From positions 186,001 through 250,000 of the forward strand of contig CAVTOZ010000002.1 in assembly GCA_963736505.1 (NCBI GenBank): a DNA stretch of 64,000 nucleotides, in the 5' to 3' direction. Both the position numbers and the translations under genes were made by a program. Every line of letters begins with the position of its first letter. Within the stretch, counting starts at the first letter, position 1. The stretch is from Solirubrobacter sp963736505 (lineage in GTDB: Bacteria > Actinomycetota > Thermoleophilia > Solirubrobacterales > Solirubrobacteraceae). The notes beneath the pieces were generated by a model, which ran no database searches, had not been told where the DNA came from, and was given only the letters and a program-made list of their open reading frames with translations. Positions 1-8,828 of this stretch are shown in pieces.

Positions 1-93
1 CCGTTCCGGCTGGACATGGGCGGCCACGAGACGACGCCCGGCGGCGCGGACGTCACCACCGTAGGCCCGGAGCCGTCGCCCGGGCTCTCGTGA
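1..93 (+). CDS. C-terminal end of an unidentified protein (5' truncated)
   Basis: An open frame runs from the window edge for 30 codons and ends in TGA at 91-93. The visible tail is rich in Gly, Pro and Thr, with no recognisable motif. The codons have the usual GC-rich third positions, so this is plausibly the end of a real gene. It converges on the oxidase-like gene with a 9-nt gap. Function cannot be stated from 30 residues. Confidence 0.5.
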   Translation, partial: PFRLDMGGHETTPGGADVTTVGPEPSPGLS

Positions 94-102
94 CGGGCTG
101 AC

Positions 103-501
103 CTACGACAACGCCCGCAGCGCGCCGCGCAGCTCCGCGTCGGCGCGCTCGGCGTCCGCGTCGGTCCAGCGCCAGCGGACGCCGTCGAGCAGCTCGAACG
201 TCGGCTGCGCATGGTCCTGCACGTGCGAGACGTCGAGCCGCAGCGCGACCACGCGGTCGGAGATCTCGGCGTCGAGCTCCGTGACGCGGCCGATCGCGGT
301 GACCGACACGCCCGCCGCCAGGATCGTCAGCGCGCAGCGCGGGTCGGCACGCAGCCGCTCGAGCGACTCGCGCCGCCGCGCCAGCACGAACACCACCGCG
401 CGATCGCCCGCCCGGACGATCGTCGACACCGGGATGGCGTGCGGCTCGCCGCCGCCGGTCGAGAGCGTCGCGACCGTTCCGTCAGGCCACTCGGGGAGCA
501 T
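103..501 (-). CDS. pyridoxamine 5'-phosphate oxidase-like split-barrel protein
   Basis: 132 residues. The N-terminal half (LPEWPDGTVATLST, then HAIPVSTIV, then a VVFVLARRRESLERLRADPR stretch) follows the beta-barrel pattern of the PNPOx-like/F420-dependent flavin-binding superfamily. In that family a G-x-PH-x-x-P strand is followed by a strand and the K/R-x-x-N/L-L-x-x-DPR turn. Such proteins bind FMN or F420 and act on small cytosolic substrates; the substrate here is unknown. ATG at 501-499 overlaps the TGA of the helicase by one base (TGATG), so the pair is translationally coupled. The frame stays open further upstream but is Arg/Ala-rich shadow there, so the coupled ATG is preferred. Confidence 0.75.
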   Translation of the reverse strand: MLPEWPDGTVATLSTGGGEPHAIPVSTIVRAGDRAVVFVLARRRESLERLRADPRCALTILAAGVSVTAIGRVTELDAEISDRVVALRLDVSHVQDHAQPTFELLDGVRWRWTDADAERADAELRGALRALS

Positions 502-2177
502 CAGGTCCGCTTCAGCGTCCGTTCCAGCAGGCGGATCGAGGCCTCGAGCTGCTCGTCCGTCGCCTTGTCGACCGCCGTCACGCCCGTCTCGCGGTTGATC
601 CGCGCGTTGACGACCCGATGCGGCTCCCCCGTCCGCCGCGCCAAGGAGCCGACCAGCGCCTTGCGCTCTGCCCGCAGCCGCTCGCGGCGCTCGAACGCGC
701 TCTCGGGCTCGGCCGGAGAAGCCGACGCGGGCGTCGTCGTGAACGCGGCCAGCGCCGGGGACGCGGCCGGCGGCCCCGGCTCCGCGAACAGCTGCAGCGC
801 GTCGCCCGGCTGCGTCGTCTGCAGCACGTCGTCGTCGCGCCGCGCGCTCGACCACAGCGCCGCGAAGCCCTCGCCCGCCTCGGCGCGCTCGCCGCGCTCG
901 GCGATCTCCTCCCCCGCGGGCCCGAGGACGAGCGCGTGGTTGCGCTCCTCCTCGATCTGCGTCGCGAGCGTCTTCAGCCGCGGATCCGACGGCAGGAAGA
1001 CGTGCGACATCTGGTCCTTCGGCGCCGGCGTGCGGCGGATGAAGCGCCCGATCACCTGGCGGAAGAACAGCTCCGTCCGCGCCGTCGTCGCGTAGACGCC
1101 GACGCGCAGGCGCGGGATGTCGACGCCCTCGGAGACCATCAGCACCGAGACCAGCCATGGCGCGCTCGAGACGGAGAACCGGGCGATCCGCGCGGAGGCG
1201 TCGGCGGCATCCGACGTGACGACGTCCGGCCGCTCGCCGGTGATCCGCGCGAGCCGGTCGGCGAGCTTCTCCGCGTGCTCCTTGTCGCTCGCGACGACGA
1301 GCGCGCCGGCGTCGGGATGATCGCCCGCGCGCAGCCCGAGCAGCGTCTCATGCGCATCGCGCAGCACGTGCGTGATCCAGTCGCCGGAGGGATCGAGCGC
1401 GGTCCGCAGCCGCCGCGCCGCCTCGACCGCCGGCAGGACGACGCCGAAGTCCGCGCGGCGCACGCGACCGTCGCTGACCCACTCCATGTCGCCGCCGTAC
1501 GTGTGGAACGTGACCGGGCGGCACACGCCGTCGATCAGCGCCTCGGTGTAGCCGTAGCCGTAGTCCGAGCGCGAGACGCCCTCGTCGTCGTAGCTCACCC
1601 ACGGGATCGGCGAGTTGTCCGAGCGGAACGGCGTGCCCGACAGCAGCAGCCGGAAGCGGGCGCGCGCGAACGCGTCGACGGTCGAGCGTCCCCACGTCGC
1701 GTCCTCGCCCATGTGGTGCGGCTCGTCGGCGATCAGCAGCGTCGGCTTCTCCGCGCAGCGGCGCCGGTGGACCTCGGCGCCTGCGGCGACCGTCGCGTAC
1801 GTGACCGCGACGCCGTGACGGTCACGCGGCTCCGGCCCCGCCGCGTTGGGGCGGTTCGGCTCCAGCGCGATCCCGTAGCGGGCCGCGTCCGCCGCCCACT
1901 GGCGGCAGATGTGCGTGGTCGGCGCGATGACCGCGACCCGCGCGACGCGGCCCTCGGAAAGCATCCGGTGCGCCACGTGCAGCCCGAACGTGGTCTTGCC
2001 GGCGGCGGGCGTCGCGGACGCCAGGAACGCGTCGCCGGAATGCGAGAAGACGGCCGCGGCGGCGGACTGCTGCCAGGCGCGGAGGGGGCGGGTGGTGGGC
2101 CAGGCGGGGAGGGAGCGGCGCGCGGAAGCGGCGCGCTCTGGAGGAGCGTCGATCGAGTACGTCACGGGACGGGGCAA
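501..2177 (-). CDS. superfamily 2 DEAD/DEAH-type helicase
   Basis: 558 residues. Motif I is ATPAAGKTTF (about 54-63), with A in place of the first G of the classical Walker A. Motif II is DEPHH (151-155), motif III is LLSGTPFRSD (about 178-187), and the C-terminal RecA domain has MVSEGVDIPRLRV and RQVIGRFIRR (motifs V and VI). This is the order of a type III restriction/ERCC3-like SF2 ATPase, expected to move on or unwind nucleic acid. No nuclease or methyltransferase domain is fused or adjacent. The start is TTG at 2177 or GTG at 2165; neither has a clear ribosome site. It is divergent from the DsbA-like gene with a 44-nt shared promoter region. The C-terminus (about 450-558) is charged and of unknown role. 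Confidence 0.85.
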   Translation of the reverse strand: MPRPVTYSIDAPPERAASARRSLPAWPTTRPLRAWQQSAAAAVFSHSGDAFLASATPAAGKTTFGLHVAHRMLSEGRVARVAVIAPTTHICRQWAADAARYGIALEPNRPNAAGPEPRDRHGVAVTYATVAAGAEVHRRRCAEKPTLLIADEPHHMGEDATWGRSTVDAFARARFRLLLSGTPFRSDNSPIPWVSYDDEGVSRSDYGYGYTEALIDGVCRPVTFHTYGGDMEWVSDGRVRRADFGVVLPAVEAARRLRTALDPSGDWITHVLRDAHETLLGLRAGDHPDAGALVVASDKEHAEKLADRLARITGERPDVVTSDAADASARIARFSVSSAPWLVSVLMVSEGVDIPRLRVGVYATTARTELFFRQVIGRFIRRTPAPKDQMSHVFLPSDPRLKTLATQIEEERNHALVLGPAGEEIAERGERAEAGEGFAALWSSARRDDDVLQTTQPGDALQLFAEPGPPAASPALAAFTTTPASASPAEPESAFERRERLRAERKALVGSLARRTGEPHRVVNARINRETGVTAVDKATDEQLEASIRLLERTLKRT

Positions 2178-2221
2178 CTTATGAAACGCGCCGGACGACG
2201 CGGAGCACTAACCTTTCGTAC

Positions 2222-3157
2222 GTGCCCTCTCTCCATGTCACCCACTACTCCGACCCCCACTGCCCGTGGGCATGGTCGGCATCTCCCGCGCTCGCCGTGC
2301 TGCGCTGGCGCTACGGCTCCCAGCTCGAGTGGCGCCACGTCATGATCGGCCTCACCGAGAGCGCCGACGTCTACGCCTCACGCGGGTACTCCCCGACCCG
2401 CTCGGCGCTCGGCTACCGCTCCTTCCGCCACCGCGGCATGCCGTTCTCGACCCAGCCGCGCGAGCATCTGAGCGGCACCTGGGCGACGTGCCGCGTCGTC
2501 GTCGCGACCCGCCGGCTCGCGCCGGAGCGCGAGCTCGCGGTCTTCCGCGCACTGCAGTTCGCGCAGTTCACGAGCTCGCTCGACCTCGAGGACCCGGCCG
2601 GCCAGCGCGAGGCGATCGCCTGGGTGCCGGGGATCGACCCCGACGCGATCATCGCCGCCGCCGGCGACGCCGAGACCGAGGTCCTGTTCGCGGCCGACCG
2701 CGAGGAGGCCCGCAGCGCCGCCGGCAGCCCGACCGAGTTCCAGGGCAAGGCCGCGCAGTACTCCAGCGACGCCGACCGCGTCCGCTACACGGCGCCGAGC
2801 CTCGAGTTCACGACCTCCGACCAGCGCACGCTCGAGGCGGGCGGCTTCCAGCCGATCGAGGCCTACGACGTCCTGATCGCCAACCTCGACACGAGCCTCA
2901 GCCGCCGCGCGCCGGCCGAGAACGCCGCCGAGATCCTGCCGGAGTTCCCCGACGGGCTGACGACGGCCGAGGTCGCGGCGATCATGACGCCGAACAACGG
3001 CTCGCCGGACCTCGACGCCGCCGAGGACTCCCTGATCGCCCTCACCGGCGAGGGCGACGCCGTGCGCGTGCCGTTCGGACACGACGCGCTGTGGCTCCCC
3101 GCGACGTCGCCCGCCGTGGAGACGCTCCGCGGCGAGGCTGTCGGCGCCACCGCCTGA
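2222..3157 (+). CDS. DsbA/FrnE-family thioredoxin-fold protein with a single active-site cysteine
   Basis: 311 residues, GTG start. The N-terminus has a beta strand followed by SDPHCPWAW (about 10-18), the active-site position of DsbA, FrnE and HCCA isomerases (family consensus D-x-x-CPWC). The second cysteine is replaced by Ala, so a CxxC disulfide exchange cycle cannot run in the usual way. A helical insertion follows (about 60-200, with RHRGMPFS and EREAL-type segments). No signal peptide, so it acts in the cytosol. The last 80 residues (FPDGLTTAEVAAIM onward) look like a small separate helical/winged segment. It could be a glutathione- or mycothiol-linked isomerase rather than an oxidoreductase. 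Confidence 0.7.
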   Translation: MPSLHVTHYSDPHCPWAWSASPALAVLRWRYGSQLEWRHVMIGLTESADVYASRGYSPTRSALGYRSFRHRGMPFSTQPREHLSGTWATCRVVVATRRLAPERELAVFRALQFAQFTSSLDLEDPAGQREAIAWVPGIDPDAIIAAAGDAETEVLFAADREEARSAAGSPTEFQGKAAQYSSDADRVRYTAPSLEFTTSDQRTLEAGGFQPIEAYDVLIANLDTSLSRRAPAENAAEILPEFPDGLTTAEVAAIMTPNNGSPDLDAAEDSLIALTGEGDAVRVPFGHDALWLPATSPAVETLRGEAVGATA

Positions 3158-3166
3158 CGAAGCGAA

Positions 3167-3194
3167 GGGGGCGCGCCGGAACCGGCGCGCCCCC
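3167..3194. terminator. bidirectional terminator hairpin between convergent genes
   Basis: A perfect 13-bp inverted repeat (GGGGGCGCGCCGG / CCGGCGCGCCCCC) with a 2-base centre sits 9 nt after the DsbA-like stop and 6 nt after the M6 protease stop. No U-tract follows, as is common in high-GC actinobacteria. Confidence 0.8.
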
Positions 3195-3200
3195 TCAGCT

Positions 3201-5705
3201 CTACGGGCGGGTGGTGGACAGGGTGAACGTCAGCGTCTTGCTGTACGAGCCCGTCCGCAGCGCGTCCGTGCTGCCGATGTGCTGCCCGAACGTGATCGAC
3301 ACCGGGTCATTGGAGACCGGGTTCGCCCACGCGGCCAGCTGCGTCGGAGCGGCGGAGCCGCCGACGTCCTTCAGCGCGCCGGCGGCACCCGCGGCCGGGC
3401 TGGAGGCCTGCGCCTGCAGCGCCGACGGCAGCGAGAACGTGCCGTTGACCAGGTGACCGGTCGCCGTCGAGGACGGATCGGCGACGCTCAGCGCCGCGTC
3501 AGCGGCCGACGAGATCACCGTGGCGGTCGTCAGCGCGGTGTAGTCGTGGGCCAGGCCCGGCGTGAACCCGCCGAACGCGGCCGGCGCGCCCAGGGACAGC
3601 GACAGCGTCGCCGGCACCGCGCCGCCGACGGTCGAGTCGGCCACCGAGCAGGTCGCCGACGCGGTCTTGGTCGGATCGCTCTCCGACGTCGCCTTCAGCG
3701 TGACCGAGCCCGTGCCCGTGCCCTTGGTGAAGTACACCGGCACGCTGACGGTCTGGCCGAACTTCGCCGCCGCGAACGTGTTGCGCAGCGCCGCGCTCCA
3801 GCCGGTGCCGCCGGCCGAGGCCGACAGGCGGTAGATGTCGCTCGTCAGGAACGCGCGCTCGTCCTGCGGGTGCAGCGCCGGATCGGTGTCCGCCGCGGCG
3901 CCCGTGTTGGTCAGCGGGAACGTGCAGCTCTGCCAGCCGGCGAGCGCGTCGCCGCTCGCGGGCGTGGCCAGAGCGACGCCGCGCGTCTGCGGGCCTGAGC
4001 CGTCGAGCGACTTGACGCCCATCTTGTAGTGCAGCACGCCGTCGGCGTCGGTCGAGCGGTCGAGCACGTAGAAGTGCAGCCGGTTCGGCGTGTCCTCCCA
4101 CTCGGCGAGCGAGCCCGAGCCGGTGCCCGCGTTGAACGAGCCGTCGTTGAGCTGGCGCTCGTCGCCGAGCGTCGCCATCTTCGGCGTGCCGTCCGGCTTG
4201 ACGAAGTCGACGTGCGCGATGTCCTCGGGATGCGAGTCGATCATCCAGACGAAGCAGCTCGAGGTGCCGCTGATGCCGCTGCCGCAGTTGGAGCTGCCGG
4301 TCTTCGTCTTGTTGATGATCACGCCGTGGCCCGGGTCGAAGGAGTCCGAGCCGATCTGCTGGACGACCTCCATCGTGTAGCCCTGGTACTTGCTCGAGGC
4401 GGTGGAGGTGACGCCGTCACAGCGCCAGTCGACGGCCACCGAGCAGGTCGGCGACTTGTCGCCCGCGCCGTTGAGCGTGATCTGCACGCCGGCGACGTCG
4501 CTCGCCGTGTGCGGGACCTCGCGGGCCGTCACGTCGGCGACGGCCAGGCCGGACTGCGCCAGACCCTCGCGGTTGAGCCGCAGCAGGTCGCCGTCGGCGA
4601 TGAAGTTCAGGAATCGCTTGTTGCGCAGGTTGTGCTGCGAGCCGAGCGCCGCGCCCTGCGTGGGCGGGATCAGCCAGCGCGTGTGCGGGCCGCCCGGGCC
4701 GTTGAACGTGCCGCGGCTCATCATGTCCCACATGCCGGTGAAGCCGCGCTGCTGCACGGTGCCGTACGGGTTGCCGTAGTTGTCCGGGATGTTGAGGTTG
4801 TGCGACAGCTCGTGCGCATACGTCGACATGCCGGAGCTCTCGCCCTCGATCGACGTGTTGCCGGAGGCGTTGGGCCAGATGTTCGAGGCCGACGCCCATG
4901 ACGACCACGGCACGTAGCGCGAGACCGCCCAGTTGGTCTGGTTGAGGTCGCCGTAGGCCTTCGGGCCGAACTCGTCCGGCACCTGGTCCTGCGTCGTCCA
5001 CTTCATCTCGCCGAACTCCTGCCACGTGGACGACTCGTCCTCGCCGGCGGAGACGTAGAAGATGTTGTCGTAGGAGCCCACCACGGTCGAGCCGACGGCC
5101 GCCTGCCACGCCGCGCGGGCGTCGGTGCGGAACTGCGAGCCGGAGCCGTTCGTGAAGCACGGCTGCGCCGGCGTCAGCACCGGGCAGTGCGCCGTCTGCG
5201 CCGAGCCGCCGAAGTCGTTCATGAAGTACCGGTACGAGTTGGCCGGCAGCGTGTACGGGCCATAGGCGTCGAGCTGGACGCCGTACTTGCCGAACGAGTC
5301 CTCCATCCAGTACCGGTTCATGGTCTGGAAGTGATTGAGCGCCTGCGGCTTGTTGAGGAAGTCGCGGTAGAAGTCGTCGACCTGGTCGTACGGGATGTTG
5401 TTGGCCTCGGCCGTCGGCGTCCCGTAGATCGTCGAGCCCGCGGGCTTGGCGATGTAGAACTTCTTGTCCGGGAAGTCGGCCAGCACGAGCGCGACCTTCC
5501 ACTTCTTCACCGACGGCTGGATGCTCGCGTCGGAGTAGTCCGGCCCGGGCAGCGGCTTGTAGTCCTGCCACCCGAGGTTGTCCTGCCACGACCAGTTCTG
5601 CGCGTCCAGCGGCGGCAGCGGATCGGCTGCCTGCGCGACGGCGGGCGCCGCCAAAGCGGCAACCGCGACCACGCCCGCCAGACGGCGAGCACGCGAAACC
5701 CTCAT
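3201..5705 (-). CDS. secreted M6-type (immune inhibitor A-like) metalloprotease with shared C-terminal domain
   Basis: 834 residues. Residues 1-26 form a signal peptide (RARR, hydrophobic core, AQA cleavage). The catalytic region holds YAHELSHNLNIPDNYG, with zinc ligands H298 and H302 and catalytic E299, and with FGEMKW and MWDMMSRG segments typical of M6 peptidases. Residues about 690-834 are the beta-rich domain found in four other genes of this window, opening GGAVPATLSLSLG and ending TLTFTLSTTRP. ATG is preceded by GAGAGGGG about 6 nt upstream. It is a tandem duplicate of the next gene, same strand, separated by that gene's terminator. Expected to be an exported, possibly surface-retained protease; the substrate is unknown. 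Confidence 0.85.
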   Translation of the reverse strand: MRVSRARRLAGVVAVAALAAPAVAQAADPLPPLDAQNWSWQDNLGWQDYKPLPGPDYSDASIQPSVKKWKVALVLADFPDKKFYIAKPAGSTIYGTPTAEANNIPYDQVDDFYRDFLNKPQALNHFQTMNRYWMEDSFGKYGVQLDAYGPYTLPANSYRYFMNDFGGSAQTAHCPVLTPAQPCFTNGSGSQFRTDARAAWQAAVGSTVVGSYDNIFYVSAGEDESSTWQEFGEMKWTTQDQVPDEFGPKAYGDLNQTNWAVSRYVPWSSWASASNIWPNASGNTSIEGESSGMSTYAHELSHNLNIPDNYGNPYGTVQQRGFTGMWDMMSRGTFNGPGGPHTRWLIPPTQGAALGSQHNLRNKRFLNFIADGDLLRLNREGLAQSGLAVADVTAREVPHTASDVAGVQITLNGAGDKSPTCSVAVDWRCDGVTSTASSKYQGYTMEVVQQIGSDSFDPGHGVIINKTKTGSSNCGSGISGTSSCFVWMIDSHPEDIAHVDFVKPDGTPKMATLGDERQLNDGSFNAGTGSGSLAEWEDTPNRLHFYVLDRSTDADGVLHYKMGVKSLDGSGPQTRGVALATPASGDALAGWQSCTFPLTNTGAAADTDPALHPQDERAFLTSDIYRLSASAGGTGWSAALRNTFAAAKFGQTVSVPVYFTKGTGTGSVTLKATSESDPTKTASATCSVADSTVGGAVPATLSLSLGAPAAFGGFTPGLAHDYTALTTATVISSAADAALSVADPSSTATGHLVNGTFSLPSALQAQASSPAAGAAGALKDVGGSAAPTQLAAWANPVSNDPVSITFGQHIGSTDALRTGSYSKTLTFTLSTTRP

Positions 5706-5815
5706 CCAAACCCCTCTCGTAGCCCAGCGGCGGCATCATGCCGCCTTCCTCAAATCAGCATAAAGGCTGGTCCTACGCAGGCTAGGAGCGTTGAGGGAAA
5801 TCCACGACGAACGAA

Positions 5816-5846
5816 CGGGGCGCCGGGCCGTCGGCCCGGCGCCCCG
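5816..5846. terminator. terminator hairpin downstream of the second M6 protease
   Basis: A perfect 14-bp inverted repeat (CGGGGCGCCGGGCC / GGCCCGGCGCCCCG) with loop GTC lies 5 nt beyond the TAA of the 5852-8350 gene. It separates the tandem proteases into two transcription units. Confidence 0.8.
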
Positions 5847-5851
5847 ATTCC

Positions 5852-8350
5852 TTAGGGCTTCGTGGTGCTGAGCGTGAACGTGAGCGTCTTCGCGTACGCG
5901 CCGGTGCGAAGCGCGTCGGTGGCGCCGATCGTCTGCTTGAAGCCGATCCGGACCGCGTCGTTGGACACGGGGTTGGCGTAGGTCAGCAGCGTCGTCGGGC
6001 TCGAGGAGCCGCCGACGGGGGCGAACGGCGCGCTGTTGCCCTGTGCCTGCAGCGGCTGCGGGAGCGAGAACGCCCCGTTGACCAGGTGCCCGGTGGCGGT
6101 GCTGCTCGGGTCGGCGACGCTCAGCGTCGCGTCACCCGCGGTCGAGATCACGTTGGCCGTGGTCGAGGCCGCGTAGTCGATGCCGACGCCTGGCGTGAAC
6201 GCGCCGAAGCTCGCCGGAGCGCCCAGCGTGAGCGCGAGCGTGGCCGGCACCGCGCCGCCCACGGTCGAGTCCGACGACGAGCACGTCGCCGTGGCGGTCT
6301 TGGACGGGTCGCTTACCGACGTCGCGGTCAGGCTGACCGAGCCGGCGCCGGTGCCCTTCGTGTAATAGACCGGCACATTGATCGTGTCGCCGAACTTCGC
6401 CGTCGCCAGCGCGTTCTTCAGCTGCGCGCTCCAGCCGGTCCCGGTGGTCGAGGCCGATAGGGAGTAGACGTCGCTCGTCAGGTACGCCGAGGCGTCCTGC
6501 GGATGCGCGGTCGGGTCCGTCGCGGCGGCCGCGCCTGTGTTGGTGAGCGGGAACGTGCAGGTCGCGTAGTCGCCCTCGACCGCGCCCGACGTCGGGCCGC
6601 CGAGCGCGACGCCGCGCGCCTGCGGGCCCGCGCCGTCGAGCGACTTCACGCCGATCGTGTAGTGCAGGATCCCGTCCGCGTCGGTGCGCTTGTCGATGAT
6701 GTAGAAGTGCAGCCGGTTGGCCGTGTCCTCGTACTCGTACGTGCTGCCCGAGCCGGTGCCCGCGTTGAACGACGCGTCGGCCAGCTGGCGCTGGTCGCCG
6801 ATCGAGACCATGGCCGGGGTGCCGTCCGGGCGGATGAAGTCGACCATGTTGATGTCCTGCGGATGTGAGTCGATCAGCCACACGAAGCACGAGAACGTGC
6901 CGCACGAGTTGTTCTCGGACGTCTTGGCCTTGGAGATCAGCACGCCGTGGCCGGGGTCGAACGAATCCGAGCCGATCTGCTGCACGACCTCGGCGTCGTA
7001 GAAGTTGAACTTGCCGCTGATCGTGCCGTTGGCGGCGCGCGTGACGCCATCGCACAGGGGGTTCGACGCGACGACGCACGGCGGCTCGTTGTCGCCGGTG
7101 CCGTCGAGCGTGATGCGCACGCCGGTGAGCCCGTCCTTGGCGTCCGTCTCGCGCGCCGTGACGTCGGCGACCACGAGGCCGGACTTCGCGAGCCCGCCGC
7201 GGTTGAGCTGCAGCACCTGGCTCGGCGTGATGAAGCCGAGCTTGAGCTTGTTGCGCATGTTGTGCTGCGAGCCGAGCGCGCCGCCGGTCGTCGGCGGGAT
7301 GAGGTAGCGCTGGTGGGTGCCGCCCGGGCCACCGAACGAGCCGCGGCTCATCATGTCCCACGGGCCAGTCGCCGAGCGCTGCGGGATGGTGTTGTACGGG
7401 TTGTTGTAGTTGTCGAGGATCCCGAGGTTGTGCGTCAGCTCGTGCGTGTACGTCCCCAGGCCGGAGCTCTCGGCCTCGACCGAGCTCAGCGGCTTGGCGC
7501 CCGACGTGACCGCGTTGGGCCAGATCGTCGACACCGTCGCCCACGAGGACCACGGCACGTAGCGCGACACGGCCCAGTTGGTCTGGGTCAGGTCGCCGTA
7601 GGCCTTCGGCCCGAACGCGTCCGGCACCTGGTCCTGCGACATCCACTTCATCTCGCCGAACTCCTGCCAGGTCGAGGACTCGTCCTCGCCGGCGGACACG
7701 TAGAAGACGTTGTCGTACGTGGCCGCCTCGGCGGCCGAGATCTGCCCGGGACCCGTGCCGACCCACGCCGCCTTGGCGTCGGTGCGGAAGTCCAGCGTGC
7801 ACGGCTTGGCCGGGACCAGCACCGGGCAATGCGCCGTCCGGTTGATCGAGCCGCCCTGATCGGCGATGAAGTACTGGTACGAGTTCCCCGGCAGCATGTA
7901 CGGGCCGTAGGCGTCCAGCTGCACGCCGTACTTGCCGTGCGAATCCTCCATCCAGTACCGGTTCATCGTCTGGAAGTGATTCAGCGCGGACGGCTTGTTA
8001 AGGAAGTCGCGGTAGAACGAGGGCACCTGGTCGCGCGGGACGTTGTGGGCCTCCGCGGTCGGCATGCCGAAGATCGTCGACGCCTGATCCTGCGTGATCG
8101 TGAACGGCTTATCGGGGAAGTCGGTCAGGATCAGACCGACCTTCCACTTCTTGACCGACGGCTCGATGCTCGCGTCGGAGTAGTCGAGCCCAGGAAGCGG
8201 CTTGTAGTCGTTCCAGCCCATTCGGTCCTGGGTGGACCAGTTCTGCGCGTCGAGCGGCGCAAGCGGCGTCGCGGCCGACGCGGACCCCGTCATGGCGAGC
8301 GCCAGGATCGCGCCTATCGGCGCGAGGCGGCCGGCACAGGCAACCCTCAT
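5852..8350 (-). CDS. secreted M6-type metalloprotease, tandem paralog
   Basis: 832 residues, colinear with the 3201-5705 gene over its whole length and clearly very similar (for example the shared stretches LNHFQTMNRYWMEDS and AGEDESSTWQEFGEMKW). Signal peptide about 1-26 (GSASA). The zinc site is YTHELTHNLG, H303/E304/H307. The aromatic-rich region before it (about 210-300) is the most conserved part. The C-terminal domain (about 688-832) ends TLTFTLSTTKP. Start ATG at 8350 has GAGGGG about 8 nt upstream. Retention of the full catalytic motif in both copies suggests two working enzymes, perhaps with different substrates. Confidence 0.85.
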   Translation of the reverse strand: MRVACAGRLAPIGAILALAMTGSASAATPLAPLDAQNWSTQDRMGWNDYKPLPGLDYSDASIEPSVKKWKVGLILTDFPDKPFTITQDQASTIFGMPTAEAHNVPRDQVPSFYRDFLNKPSALNHFQTMNRYWMEDSHGKYGVQLDAYGPYMLPGNSYQYFIADQGGSINRTAHCPVLVPAKPCTLDFRTDAKAAWVGTGPGQISAAEAATYDNVFYVSAGEDESSTWQEFGEMKWMSQDQVPDAFGPKAYGDLTQTNWAVSRYVPWSSWATVSTIWPNAVTSGAKPLSSVEAESSGLGTYTHELTHNLGILDNYNNPYNTIPQRSATGPWDMMSRGSFGGPGGTHQRYLIPPTTGGALGSQHNMRNKLKLGFITPSQVLQLNRGGLAKSGLVVADVTARETDAKDGLTGVRITLDGTGDNEPPCVVASNPLCDGVTRAANGTISGKFNFYDAEVVQQIGSDSFDPGHGVLISKAKTSENNSCGTFSCFVWLIDSHPQDINMVDFIRPDGTPAMVSIGDQRQLADASFNAGTGSGSTYEYEDTANRLHFYIIDKRTDADGILHYTIGVKSLDGAGPQARGVALGGPTSGAVEGDYATCTFPLTNTGAAAATDPTAHPQDASAYLTSDVYSLSASTTGTGWSAQLKNALATAKFGDTINVPVYYTKGTGAGSVSLTATSVSDPSKTATATCSSSDSTVGGAVPATLALTLGAPASFGAFTPGVGIDYAASTTANVISTAGDATLSVADPSSTATGHLVNGAFSLPQPLQAQGNSAPFAPVGGSSSPTTLLTYANPVSNDAVRIGFKQTIGATDALRTGAYAKTLTFTLSTTKP

Positions 8351-8486
8351 ATGTACAACCCCTCATCTAAGACCCGGCGGCATCGTGCCGCCCCCGCACG
8401 CATGACACCTGCCGGATTCATGACTGTCAAGGGGTCGTGTCCCAAGGTCTCGACCGTCGTCGAGGTCAGTTCCGACATATGCCGAA

Positions 8487-8517
8487 CCCCGCCGGGTCCC
8501 CGGAGGACCCGGCGGGG
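8487..8517. terminator. terminator hairpin after the broken third gene
   Basis: A perfect 13-bp inverted repeat (CCCCGCCGGGTCC / GGACCCGGCGGGG) with loop CCGGA lies 9 nt past the stop of the 8527-8781 fragment. It sits in the same position and has the same style as the terminators of the two M6 genes. Confidence 0.75.
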
Positions 8518-8526
8518 TCAGGACGG

Positions 8527-8781
8527 CTACGGCTTCGTCGTGCTCAGCGTGAACGTGAGCGTCTTGGCGTATGTCCCGGTGCGGAGCGCGTCGTTGGAGA
8601 CCGGGCCGGCGTAGGTCAACACGTCGGGAGCGGCTCGGTGACGGTCACGGCGGTGCCGCCGGCCGGGTCCGCGCCCTGGTTGGCGACGGTCAGCGTCAGC
8701 GTCCCGGCGTAGACGGTCGTGCGAGGCGTCGATCGTGAGGCCCGGCGTGGCGGGTGCGGCGAGTGCGAGCGCGGCCGTCAA
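8527..8781 (-). pseudogene. remnant of a secreted protein with DUF11-like segment and shared C-terminal tail
   Basis: The open frame (84 codons, TTG start) begins with an export-like LTAALALAAPATPGLTIDAS and ends PVSNDALRTGTYAKTLTFTLSTTKP-like, the last 30 residues of the shared C-terminal domain. The middle is nonsense Arg/Asp-rich sequence in this frame. Shifted one frame it reads TTVYAGTLTLTVANQGADPA and then GGTAVTVTEPLP, a typical DUF11/CARDB beta segment. So at least two frameshifts and a large internal loss separate signal peptide, DUF11 piece and tail. Most likely a decayed third member of the tandem secreted-protein array; sequence error could account for the shifts but not for the missing length. 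Confidence 0.65.
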
Positions 8782-8828
8782 CCTTCGGCACTCACGTCGC
8801 GCAACCGGCGCGTGTCATCGTTGGGCGG

